7,478 bases of DNA, from assembly GCA_029861795.1 (NCBI GenBank), contig JAOTYS010000229.1, forward strand, positions 1 through 7,478. Reading direction: 5' to 3'. The stretch's first letter is position 1; every line of letters starts with the position of its first letter. This stretch comes from Gammaproteobacteria bacterium. Its GTDB lineage: Bacteria; Pseudomonadota; Gammaproteobacteria; Arenicellales; JAOTYS01. A program made the position numbers and the translations under genes. Shown one piece after another: positions 1-6,280 of the stretch. Under the pieces are notes generated by a model, which worked only from the letters and a program-made list of their open reading frames with translations, was not told the origin of the DNA and made no database searches.

Positions 1-98
1 ACTAGGTTCGCTCCGGCCCTCATTAGATTGATTGCCATGGGACGTCCCATCAGTCCGAGTCCTATAAAACCTATGTTGGAACCTTGTAGTGTCTTCAT
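1..98 (-). CDS. Beta-hydroxyacid dehydrogenase, probable tartronate semialdehyde reductase (2-hydroxy-3-oxopropionate reductase), N-terminal part only
   Basis: Reading the minus strand from the ATG at 98-96 gives 32 codons, open to the window edge. Residues 9-30 read IGFIGLGLMG then RPMAINLMRAGA. This is the N-terminal Rossmann strand and signature of the 3-hydroxyisobutyrate/beta-hydroxyacid dehydrogenase family: G-L-G-x-M-G, then P-M-A-x-N, then R-A-G. As remembered, the stretch is closest to E. coli GlxR and GarR, which reduce tartronate semialdehyde to D-glycerate with NAD(P)H. A 3-hydroxyisobutyrate or other beta-hydroxyacid dehydrogenase cannot be excluded, because the catalytic Lys and substrate-binding residues lie outside the window. 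The start is the only in-frame ATG after an in-frame TAA about 40 nt upstream; a weak CAGG (107-110) precedes it by 8 nt. The gene is divergent from the SAF-domain oxidoreductase at 336. The family call is firm; the substrate is inferred from the glycolate/glyoxylate neighbours. Confidence 0.8.
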   Translation of the reverse strand, partial: MKTLQGSNIGFIGLGLMGRPMAINLMRAGANL

Positions 99-152
99 CG
101 CGATCGCCTGAGATTTTTGACCCTTCCCTATTAATTAGAGCGGGCATAGTAA

Positions 153-168
153 CCTGCAACTGCGCAGG
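153..168. promoter_or_regulatory. Inverted repeat CCTGC-N6-GCAGG, possible operator
   Basis: CCTGC at 153-157 and GCAGG at 164-168 are perfect 5-bp arms around a 6-bp spacer. Their centres are about one helical turn apart, as in many dimeric repressor sites. The repeat lies between the divergent genes, just upstream of the minus-strand TACTAT hexamer at 146-151. Arms this short can arise by chance, and no matching copy was noticed elsewhere in the window. Confidence 0.25.
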
Positions 169-320
169 CAGCCGCTAGATCAGCTTGTCGTCCATATGTG
201 TCCTGCTTACCAAACATTGGTCTGTGGCCAGAGCACTTGTGCCTAAGCTCCTACTGCAATATGAAACCTTTCGCCGCTACCAGGTCTGCAAGCGACACGG
301 TAACATGCGACTCGGTAGGT

Positions 321-325
321 AAGGA
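321..325 (+). promoter_or_regulatory. Ribosome binding site AAGGA choosing the ATG at 336
   Basis: AAGGA lies 10 nt upstream of ATG 336. The alternative in-frame starts, GTG 198 and ATG 261, have no purine-rich Shine-Dalgarno sequence. This supports the shorter protein. Confidence 0.5.
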
Positions 326-335
326 AAATGGACGG

Positions 336-1700
336 ATGAATCTTTACACCTTGCTAAGAGAACGGCAGCAAGCCGAGCAACCCATTCGAGTTGGCATCAT
401 CGGCGCCGGAAAATTCGCATCTATGTTTCTCGCCCAGGCCCGCCGTACGCCGGGTATACATATCATGGCGGTCTGCGATCTAGATTGGGAACGCGCGCGA
501 AGCGCTTTGATGACAACGGGTTGGCAACAGCAGCAGTTCGTGGCCACGAATTGTGAGGATGCATTGGCGCATGGAACTACTCACATTACCGAGGATGCGG
601 AGAAGTTGATCGCCGCCAAAGGCATGCAGGTGGTGGTCGAGGCCACCGGGGATCCAGCAGCGGGGATAAGGCATGCATTGGCTTGTTGCGAATACCGTCG
701 GCACATAGTAATGGTCAACGTCGAAGCCGATGTGCTGGCCGGACCGCTGCTCGCGCGACGAGCTCAGGAGGCGGGGATTGTTTACTCTTTAGCTTATGGC
801 GATCAGCCGGCCTTGATCACCGAACTGGTTGACTGGGCGCAGACTAGCGGCTTTGATGTGGTGTGCGCGGGTAAAGGTACCAAGTACTTGCCCGAGTACC
901 ATAGCTCCACACCGGACACCGTGTGGGACTACTACGGATTGAGTGCAATAGAAGCCGAACGCGGTGGCATGAATCCGAGAATGTTTAACTCGTTCTTAGA
1001 TGGTACTAAATCGGCGATCGAAATGGCCGCGGTATCGAATGCAACTGGGCTGTTACCACAGCCCGATGGATTGCAGTTTCCACCTTGCAGCACCGATGAT
1101 CTGGCGAGCACTCTTAAGCCCCGATCCGATGGCGGCGTATTGCGACGTAAAGGTGTGGTCGAAGTGGTCTCCTCGCTTCATCGCGACGGCACTGAGATTG
1201 CGAACGACTTGCGCTGGGGGGTCTATATCACCTTCGAGGCATCATCCGAATACACATCGCGTTGTTTTCGCGAGTACGGTTTAGTCACCGATGACACTGG
1301 GCGCTATTGCGCGCTTTATCGTCCCAGCCATTTAATCGGTCTGGAGCTCGGTATCAGTATTGCCAGCGTCGCATTGCGCGGGGAAGCGACCGGCTCACCC
1401 AAGCAGTTTGTTGCAGACGTAGTCGCAGTCGCGAAACGCGATCTTGACGAGGGCGCGATGCTAGACGGCGAAGGTGGTTACACGGTTTGGGGTCGGCTGA
1501 TGCCTGCTGGTGACGCGCTGACGCAAGGCGCATTACCCATAGGACTTGCGAACGGTCCTAAACTTAAGAGACCGGCGGCTGCAGGGTCCATAGTGCGGTG
1601 GGATGACGTCACTGTTGATCTAGGTGACAGCGCGCTGCGCTTGCGCCAACACATGGAGGAGCTGATGGGCCAGGACTCACCTCTGACGCCGAGCGCATGA
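336..1700 (+). CDS. NAD(P)-binding oxidoreductase with C-terminal SAF domain (homoserine dehydrogenase-like)
   Basis: A 454-residue protein. Residues 17-50 form a Rossmann strand-turn-helix with GIIGAGKFA and an acidic CDLD at 47-50, which suggests NAD preference. VEATGDP (101-107) and MVNVEADVLAGP (126-137) continue the dinucleotide-binding fold. The central part carries GKGTKYLP (179-186) and DGTKSAIEM (222-230). Residues about 362-429 resemble a SAF domain. This order matches the family annotated as predicted homoserine dehydrogenase with SAF domain (COG4091, from memory). It is not the threonine-pathway homoserine dehydrogenase: no ACT or aspartokinase domain is seen, and the SAF domain is extra. 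The substrate is unknown; a small hydroxy acid or polyol-derived compound is plausible given the divergent beta-hydroxyacid dehydrogenase and the glycolate genes. No signal peptide, so cytoplasmic. The start at 336 was chosen because the Rossmann fold begins 16 residues later and an AAGGA precedes it. The gene ends in tandem in-frame stops (TGA TAA). Confidence 0.85.
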   Translation: MNLYTLLRERQQAEQPIRVGIIGAGKFASMFLAQARRTPGIHIMAVCDLDWERARSALMTTGWQQQQFVATNCEDALAHGTTHITEDAEKLIAAKGMQVVVEATGDPAAGIRHALACCEYRRHIVMVNVEADVLAGPLLARRAQEAGIVYSLAYGDQPALITELVDWAQTSGFDVVCAGKGTKYLPEYHSSTPDTVWDYYGLSAIEAERGGMNPRMFNSFLDGTKSAIEMAAVSNATGLLPQPDGLQFPPCSTDDLASTLKPRSDGGVLRRKGVVEVVSSLHRDGTEIANDLRWGVYITFEASSEYTSRCFREYGLVTDDTGRYCALYRPSHLIGLELGISIASVALRGEATGSPKQFVADVVAVAKRDLDEGAMLDGEGGYTVWGRLMPAGDALTQGALPIGLANGPKLKRPAAAGSIVRWDDVTVDLGDSALRLRQHMEELMGQDSPLTPSA

Positions 1701-1711
1701 TAAGTACTTTC
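1701..1711. other. 11-bp convergent gap between genes
   Basis: The SAF-domain gene (plus) and the peroxiredoxin gene (minus) end only 11 bp apart, leaving no room for a dedicated terminator. The gap contains the 8-bp palindrome AAGTACTT (1702-1709), which has no GC-rich stem or T-tract and is not a credible intrinsic terminator. Confidence 0.5.
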
Positions 1712-2194
1712 TCATAACGACTTTAGCACTTCTTCCGCGCTACTCACTTTGAACTCGCCCGCCGCCTCTACATTCAACGCCTTGACCACGCCGTCTTCAA
1801 CCACCATGGCGTAGCGCCCTGAACGCACACCCATGCCGCGCTTTCGTAAGTCGAGCTCGAGCCCAACGGTCTGTGCAAAGTCCGCATTACCGTCAGCCAG
1901 CATCAGTATATTCTCTGCGTTGTGAGCCTTACCCCACGCGTCCATCACAAAGGCATCGTTGACGGAGAGACACGCAATGGTGTCTACACCTTTTTCTCGA
2001 AGGGCGTCGGCCTGTACCACGTACCCCGGTAAATGACTGGCGGAGCAAGTTGGGGTAAAGGCGCCCGGTAGCGCAAACAGCACCACCTTTTTCCCCGCAA
2101 AAATCTCATCTGTAGAGATGGATTTGGGCCCATCTTTGGTCATGTAAGTGAGGCTCGCAACAGCAGGAATTCGGTCGCCTACTTTTATAGTCAT
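1712..2194 (-). CDS. Peroxiredoxin, Prx5 type (thioredoxin-fold peroxidase)
   Basis: A 160-residue protein, the usual length for bacterial Prx5-type enzymes. These reduce H2O2 and organic hydroperoxides through a peroxidatic cysteine. PGAFTPTCS (43-51) is the active-site motif, with Thr47 and the peroxidatic Cys50. The catalytic Arg is probably Arg127 in SGRYAMVVEDG, matching the Thr/Cys/Arg spacing of human PRDX5. The only other cysteine is Cys75, in the position of the non-resolving cysteine of PRDX5. The enzyme therefore probably works in a 1-Cys mode with an external thiol such as glutathione/glutaredoxin. No glutaredoxin domain is fused, and there is no signal peptide. AGGAG (complement of 2202-2206) lies 7 nt before the ATG. 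The gene is divergent from glcD and convergent with the SAF-domain gene, so it is probably transcribed alone. Confidence 0.93.
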   Translation of the reverse strand: MTIKVGDRIPAVASLTYMTKDGPKSISTDEIFAGKKVVLFALPGAFTPTCSASHLPGYVVQADALREKGVDTIACLSVNDAFVMDAWGKAHNAENILMLADGNADFAQTVGLELDLRKRGMGVRSGRYAMVVEDGVVKALNVEAAGEFKVSSAEEVLKSL

Positions 2195-2201
2195 GTGTTG
2201 G

Positions 2202-2206
2202 CTCCT
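2202..2206 (-). promoter_or_regulatory. Ribosome binding site AGGAG of the peroxiredoxin
   Basis: The minus strand reads AGGAG here, 7 nt before the ATG at 2194-2192. It is the strongest Shine-Dalgarno sequence in the window and fixes the peroxiredoxin start. Confidence 0.75.
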
Positions 2207-2218
2207 AAATGGCGGTCA

Positions 2219-2227
2219 ATAGTATCA
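2219..2227 (-). promoter_or_regulatory. Candidate extended -10 promoter of the peroxiredoxin
   Basis: The minus strand reads TGATACTAT, which fits an extended -10 element (TGn followed by TACTAT, 4/6 to TATAAT). No good -35 is found at 16-18 bp. Transcription would begin near 2212 and give a leader of about 17 nt that includes the AGGAG site. This rests on consensus matching only. Confidence 0.35.
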
Positions 2228-2249
2228 GGCATCGCACTAATCAATTGGA

Positions 2250-2278
2250 TTGCGGCCTGTGCATGGGTTCGGTATTGT
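2250..2278 (+). promoter_or_regulatory. Weak candidate promoter of the glcDEF cluster
   Basis: TTGCGG (2250-2255) and TATTGT (2273-2278) are 17 bp apart and match sigma-70 consensus at 3/6 and 4/6. The position suits a promoter for glcD, with transcription starting near 2285. An imperfect inverted repeat, TTCGG (2268-2272) to CCGAA (2291-2295), overlaps the -10 box. An activator-dependent promoter would be expected if glycolate induces the cluster, but no regulator gene is visible. Confidence 0.22.
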
Positions 2279-2318
2279 ACGGGACAGTATCCGAATAAGG
2301 ACAACCCAGGAGCGACGC

Positions 2319-2323
2319 GAGGA
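2319..2323 (+). promoter_or_regulatory. Ribosome binding site GAGGA choosing glcD start at 2331
   Basis: GAGGA lies 7 nt upstream of ATG 2331, ideal spacing. The longer frame back to an ATG at 2250 would add 27 residues with no counterpart in GlcD and would run through the likely promoter, so 2331 is preferred. Confidence 0.65.
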
Positions 2324-2330
2324 CGCCGAA

Positions 2331-3821
2331 ATGGGCGATGTTGCAGCTAACACGATTGTTGCGATGGATAAACGGGCGGAACTTGCCGCCAGATTATTGG
2401 CGTTTTTACCCCGGGAATCAGTGCTCAGCGAGCCAGAAAAGTTGGCGCCCTATGAGTGCGACGGGCTCACGGCCTACCGGCAAGTGCCGTTGCTTGTGGT
2501 TCTTCCTGATACGGTCGAGCAGGTGCAACAAGTGCTGCGAGTGTGTTCCCAGGAACATGTCCCGGTGGTTGCACGGGGTGCTGGCACTGGTTTGTCAGGC
2601 GGCGCGCTGCCACTGGCAGATGGTGTACTGCTTAGCCTTGCGAAGTTTAACCGTATCCTCGAAATCGATTCCCTGAACCGCATCGCCAGGGTGCAACCCG
2701 GTGTTCGCAATCTCGCGATTTCCCAAGCTGTAGCCGGGCACGGTCTATACTACGCGCCAGATCCGTCGTCTCAGATAGCCTGTACTATCGGTGGCAATGT
2801 GGCGGAGAACTCAGGGGGCGTGCATTGCCTTAAATATGGACTCACGGTTCACAATATCCTCAAGCTCGAGGTGGTGACGGTTGATGGGGAACGTCTCACC
2901 ATCGGTGCCCATAGTCTTGATGCCCCGGGTTACGACTTGCTTGCATTAATGACGGGCTCAGAGGGAATGCTCGGGGTCATCGTTGAAGTGACGGTGAAAC
3001 TGCTGCCAATCCCACAGGCGGCTAAAGTAATACTCGCAGCGTTTGATGATATAGAAAGGGCGGGTAACGCCGTGGCCGCAATCATTGGAGCAGGAATTAT
3101 TCCAGGTGGCCTTGAGATGATGGACAATCCGTCTATTCGGGCCACCGAGGACTTTGTGCACGCGGACTATCCCACTGATGCTGAAGCAATACTGCTGTGT
3201 GAGCTCGACGGCACCCCCGATGAGGTGACGGACCAAGTCAGCAGGGTGCAAGAAATACTGAAAGGCGAGGGGGCAACGGAGCTCCGTGTTGCCAAAGACG
3301 AGCAGGAAAGGTTGCGTTTCTGGTCTGGCCGCAAGGCCGCGTTTCCAGCGGTTGGTCGTATCTCGCCGGACTACTATTGCATGGATGGCACTATTCCGCG
3401 GCAACATCTGGGTAAGGTGTTGCGTCGCATCGGCCAGCTCTCCCAACAGATTGGGCTCCGCGTTGCCAATGTGTTCCATGCCGGCGACGGCAATTTGCAT
3501 CCCCTCATATTGTTCGATGCAAACAAGCCGGGTGAGTTACATAAGGCGGAGACACTAGGGGGAAAGATCTGTGAGCTTTGTGTGGACGTGGGTGGCACCA
3601 TTACTGGTGAGCATGGTGTTGGCATCGAAAAGATCGATCAGATGTGTGTCCAGTTTAGTGCAGACGAATTGAATCAGTTTCATGCTGTAAAAGCTGCATT
3701 TGATCCCCACGGTTTGCTTAACCCTGGTAAGGCGGTTCCGACACTGAACAGATGTGCCGAGTTCGGAGCGATGCACGTGCATCACGGCAAACTTCCATTC
3801 CCCGAGCTGGAGCGATTTTAG
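2331..3821 (+). CDS. glcD: Glycolate oxidase subunit GlcD (FAD-linked)
   Basis: A 496-residue protein, about the length of E. coli GlcD. It is the FAD-binding catalytic subunit of glycolate oxidase, which oxidises glycolate (and often D-lactate) to the 2-oxo acid and passes electrons through GlcE/GlcF to the respiratory chain at the inner membrane. Residues about 52-226 are a PCMH-type FAD-binding domain with RGAGTGLSGG (82-91) and DPSSQIACTIGGNVAENSGG (144-163). Residues about 228-470 are the FAD-oxidase C-terminal domain, with FHAGDGNLHP (382-391), TGEHGVG (425-431) and DPHGLLNPGK (458-467). His383, His390 and Glu427 are likely active-site residues by family comparison. The tail, RCAEFGAMHVHHG to PFPELERF (474-496), is nearly that of E. 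coli GlcD as remembered, which favours GlcD over D-lactate dehydrogenase or D-2-hydroxyglutarate dehydrogenase. First gene of the glcDEF cluster; glcE follows after 59 bp. Confidence 0.95.
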   Translation: MGDVAANTIVAMDKRAELAARLLAFLPRESVLSEPEKLAPYECDGLTAYRQVPLLVVLPDTVEQVQQVLRVCSQEHVPVVARGAGTGLSGGALPLADGVLLSLAKFNRILEIDSLNRIARVQPGVRNLAISQAVAGHGLYYAPDPSSQIACTIGGNVAENSGGVHCLKYGLTVHNILKLEVVTVDGERLTIGAHSLDAPGYDLLALMTGSEGMLGVIVEVTVKLLPIPQAAKVILAAFDDIERAGNAVAAIIGAGIIPGGLEMMDNPSIRATEDFVHADYPTDAEAILLCELDGTPDEVTDQVSRVQEILKGEGATELRVAKDEQERLRFWSGRKAAFPAVGRISPDYYCMDGTIPRQHLGKVLRRIGQLSQQIGLRVANVFHAGDGNLHPLILFDANKPGELHKAETLGGKICELCVDVGGTITGEHGVGIEKIDQMCVQFSADELNQFHAVKAAFDPHGLLNPGKAVPTLNRCAEFGAMHVHHGKLPFPELERF

Positions 3822-3829
3822 TCGGTAGG

Positions 3830-3856
3830 GGTTGACCTCTCGGGCGACAGCCAACC
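3830..3856. repeat. Weak inverted repeat in the glcD-glcE gap
   Basis: GGTTG (3830-3834) and CAACC (3852-3856) could pair across a 17-base interior that itself contains partly complementary CT/TCG and CGA/AG segments. Stability is doubtful. It lies 9 nt after the glcD stop and 24 nt before the glcE start. Confidence 0.2.
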
Positions 3857-3880
3857 AATCGGTTCCGCTACAGACAACAC

Positions 3881-4954
3881 ATGCCCGACTCTTCGAACGA
3901 GGACTATGCCGAGCATCTTTGCTCGGCAGTGCGTGAGGCTGCGTCTGCGGGTCGGGCACTACAGATTCAAGGCTGTGGCACTAAGGCGTTTTACGGCCGT
4001 ACACCAACGGGGGACGTGCTAAGTGTTGCGGGCCACGCAGGGATCGTCGATTACGAGCCAAGTGAGTTGGTACTGACAGCCCGTGCCGGTAGCTCCATAG
4101 AGTTGCTCGAGACTACGCTCAACCAGCGCGGCCAGACACTCCCGTTCGAACCACCTATTTTCGCTCCCGGTACAACGCTGGGTGGTGCTGTGGCCTCCGG
4201 ACTTTCCGGGCCAGGTCGACCTTACCTGGGTTCGGCCCGCGATTTTGTGCTGGGGATCAAGTGTATTAACGGCCGCGGAGAACTCCTAAGCTTCGGTGGG
4301 CAAGTAATCAAGAATGTAGCGGGCTATGACGTTTCTCGTCTGATGACCGGAGCACTCGGCACCTTGGGCATATTGCTGGAGGTATCACTAAAAGTGTTGC
4401 CGTCACCGGCGCACGAAGAAACTGTGGTGTTGTCTGCTGATCCGGTCCAAGCGATCGGCTTGATGAATGAGTTGGCGACAAAACCGTTACCGATCACCGC
4501 CGCCTGCCACTATGAAGATCAGCTGAGGTTACGCTTAGCCGGATCGCAAAACGCTGTGGCAGCGGCGGGGCGTCACATCGGTGGTGACCAGGATCACGAT
4601 GGCTCCGACTTTTGGAGCGCGCTGCGCAATCACGCGTTAAGTTTCTTTGTTGACGAAACCCCGTTGTGGCGTTTGTCGGTGCCACCGGCCACCCCGCCTA
4701 TGGAACTCCAAGGCTCGTGGTTGACGGATTGGGGAGGTGCGCAGCGTTGGCTTAAGACCAATGAGGACAGTGACACGATTAGATCTGTTGTTGCAGCGGC
4801 GGGTGGCCACGCGATCTTATTTCGAGGTGGTGACCACGCTGGTGAAGTATTTCATCCGCTTGCACCGGCGACCACGGCGATACATCAAAATCTAAAACGG
4901 GCCTTCGACCCCGATGGCATTCTCAATCCGGGTCGTATGTATGTAGATGTTTGA
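3881..4954 (+). CDS. glcE: Glycolate oxidase subunit GlcE (FAD-binding)
   Basis: A 357-residue protein, close to E. coli GlcE (about 350). It is the second flavin-fold subunit of glycolate oxidase and is needed together with GlcD and GlcF. Residues about 20-175 form a compact FAD-binding domain: FEPPIFAPGTTLGGAVASGL (89-108), then RPYLGSARDFVLG (113-125), VIKNVAGYDVSRLMTGALGT (142-161) and LGILLEVSLKVLP (162-174). The protein ends in FDPDGILNPGRMY (342-354), the shared C-terminal motif of the family. It lacks the HAGDGNLHP and GEHG motifs of GlcD, as is normal for GlcE. No Shine-Dalgarno sequence is visible before ATG 3881 (the 20 nt upstream end in CAGACAACAC). The next in-frame start candidate, GTG 3929 at codon 17, is no better placed, so the start is the least certain part. 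glcF follows after 39 bp. Confidence 0.94.
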   Translation: MPDSSNEDYAEHLCSAVREAASAGRALQIQGCGTKAFYGRTPTGDVLSVAGHAGIVDYEPSELVLTARAGSSIELLETTLNQRGQTLPFEPPIFAPGTTLGGAVASGLSGPGRPYLGSARDFVLGIKCINGRGELLSFGGQVIKNVAGYDVSRLMTGALGTLGILLEVSLKVLPSPAHEETVVLSADPVQAIGLMNELATKPLPITAACHYEDQLRLRLAGSQNAVAAAGRHIGGDQDHDGSDFWSALRNHALSFFVDETPLWRLSVPPATPPMELQGSWLTDWGGAQRWLKTNEDSDTIRSVVAAAGGHAILFRGGDHAGEVFHPLAPATTAIHQNLKRAFDPDGILNPGRMYVDV

Positions 4955-4967
4955 GTTGGCGACTCAA
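4951..4967. repeat. Perfect inverted repeat over the glcE stop codon
   Basis: TTGAGT (4951-4956) and ACTCAA (4962-4967) are perfect 6-bp arms with a 5-base loop, possibly shortened to 3 by a U-G pair. The left arm includes the glcE stop codon (4952-4954). ATTT follows, but the stem is AT-rich and the T-run short, so it is a weak hairpin and not a convincing terminator. It lies 26 nt before the glcF start. Confidence 0.4.
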
Positions 4968-4993
4968 TTTAAGCGCGCACAGATTAACAACCC

Positions 4994-6205
4994 ATGCAGA
5001 CGGCACTAGCGGAGTTCATCAAAGACACCCCGGTCGGTCGCGAGGCTGACTCGATCCTACGGAAATGTGTGCACTGCGGCTTTTGCACCGCCACATGCCC
5101 GACTTATCAGCTTCTCGGCGATGAACTCGATGGCCCCCGAGGACGCATCTATTTGATGAAGCAGATGTTAGAGGGGCACACTGTGTCTAGCGCTACGCAG
5201 CTGCACTTGGATCGCTGCCTCTCATGTCGCTCGTGCGAGACTACCTGCCCATCGGGGGTCGAGTATGGTCGCTTGCTCGATCTTAGTCGCGAAATGATGG
5301 AGTCGCGCGTACCACGACCCGCAAGCAACAAGCTAATGCGCACTGCGTTACGTTGGATTATTCCCTATCGTGGCCGATTCGGCACGCTGTTGCGTTTGGG
5401 TCAATGGGTCAAACCACTGCTACCTCAGGGACTCAAGCGTTCCATACCGGCCCGACAGGTAGCCGGACCAGTCGCCGAAACCCAACACGAACGACGTGTG
5501 CTGTTGCTCGACGGCTGTGTCCAACCTTCGATCGCGCCTAACATCAATGCCGCAACGACACGGGTACTGGACAAGCTCGGGATCAGCGGCTTGACTGCGC
5601 CGGATGCGGGCTGTTGTGGCGCAGTCAGTCACCATCTATCCGCACCGGAGCAGGCCCGGGGCTTCATGCGACGCAATATCAACGCGTGGTGGCCCTACGT
5701 GGAGCAGGGCGTAGAGGCCATCGTGATGACGGCCAGCGGCTGCGGGTCAGTGGTCAAGGACTATGGTTATCTGTTAAGAGATGACGCGCGATGCGCCGAC
5801 AAGGCTAGGCGCATTGCTGAGATGACCTGTGACCTCAGCGAAATCGTCGCCCGGGAGGACTGCTCAAAGCTGGTACAAAGTCGGCGCCCATTTAACAAGG
5901 TCGCATTTCAGTCACCATGTACTTTACAACATGGCCAAAAAATCGCCGGCGTGGTCGAGAAAATCTTGACCGAAACAGGGTATGAACTGACGCCAGTTGT
6001 CGATCCTCACCTTTGCTGTGGGTCCGCCGGGACTTACTCGATCCTTCAGCCAGAGCTGTCACAGCAGCTACTCGGCAACAAACTGACATCTCTTCAGTCG
6101 GGCAGCCCAGAAGCGGTTGTAACCGCCAATATAGGCTGTTTGTCCCACCTCGCCACCGAAGCCCGGGTTCCCGTCAGACACTGGGTGGAACTGCTGGCGG
6201 ACTGA
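4994..6205 (+). CDS. glcF: Glycolate oxidase iron-sulfur subunit GlcF
   Basis: A 403-residue protein (E. coli GlcF about 407). It carries electrons from the flavin subunits GlcD/GlcE towards the quinone pool. The N-terminus holds two 4Fe-4S ferredoxin motifs, CxxCxxCxxxCP: Cys25, 28, 31 and 35, and Cys75, 78, 81 and 85, both intact. The C-terminal half carries two cysteine-rich (CCG) domains: Cys175 with CCG at 207-209, and Cys309 with CCG at 341-343. These are typical of GlcF, LutA and heterodisulfide-reductase-like subunits. No transmembrane helix is evident; it is expected to act at the inner face of the cytoplasmic membrane. GlcF is preferred over LutA or GlpC because of its position after glcD and glcE. 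No clear Shine-Dalgarno sequence precedes ATG 4994 (upstream bases AGATTAACAACCC). Confidence 0.95.
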   Translation: MQTALAEFIKDTPVGREADSILRKCVHCGFCTATCPTYQLLGDELDGPRGRIYLMKQMLEGHTVSSATQLHLDRCLSCRSCETTCPSGVEYGRLLDLSREMMESRVPRPASNKLMRTALRWIIPYRGRFGTLLRLGQWVKPLLPQGLKRSIPARQVAGPVAETQHERRVLLLDGCVQPSIAPNINAATTRVLDKLGISGLTAPDAGCCGAVSHHLSAPEQARGFMRRNINAWWPYVEQGVEAIVMTASGCGSVVKDYGYLLRDDARCADKARRIAEMTCDLSEIVAREDCSKLVQSRRPFNKVAFQSPCTLQHGQKIAGVVEKILTETGYELTPVVDPHLCCGSAGTYSILQPELSQQLLGNKLTSLQSGSPEAVVTANIGCLSHLATEARVPVRHWVELLAD

Positions 6206-6280
6206 ATCCATGTTGCATTGCGGAAAGATGCCCGTAGAATCCGTCCCCTTTTGATGCTAATAGTTGTAGTAGTGATTTGT

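Larger units (their letters stand above)
99..335. other. Divergent intergenic region
   Basis: These 237 bases separate two divergent genes and must hold promoters for both. I see no convincing -35/-10 pair. A TACTAT hexamer on the minus strand (146-151) could be a -10 box for the leftward gene, but it has no recognisable -35. The reading frame of the rightward gene stays open upstream as far as a GTG at 198. The residues encoded at 198-335 show no family pattern, so I treat this stretch as non-coding leader. One inverted repeat lies at 153-168. Confidence 0.6.

Noticed and set aside
198..335. N-terminal extension of the SAF-domain protein from GTG 198 or ATG 261
   Set aside because: No ribosome binding site at either start, no family-like residues, and the Rossmann fold begins a normal distance after ATG 336, which has an AAGGA upstream.
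336..1700. True biosynthetic homoserine dehydrogenase (hom/thrA)
   Set aside because: It has a SAF domain in place of an ACT or aspartokinase domain and carries family motifs distinct from the biosynthetic enzyme.
1702..1709. AAGTACTT palindrome as a bidirectional terminator
   Set aside because: Too short and AT-rich, with no T-tract on either strand.
2250..2330. Longer GlcD starting at ATG 2250
   Set aside because: It would add 27 residues absent from GlcD relatives and cover the likely promoter; ATG 2331 has a well-spaced GAGGA.
2958..3500. 180-residue open frame antisense to glcD
   Set aside because: It lies wholly inside a well-conserved glcD on the other strand and shows no recognisable domain; it is a by-product of glcD codon use.
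3555..3959. 134-residue antisense open frame across the glcD-glcE junction
   Set aside because: It overlaps two real genes, has no recognisable motif or ribosome binding site, and its composition fits a shadow frame.
6221..6252. Rho-independent terminator after glcF (CGGA ... TCCG followed by CCCCTTTT)
   Set aside because: The arms are only 4 bp with a long loop, so no stable stem forms next to the T-run.
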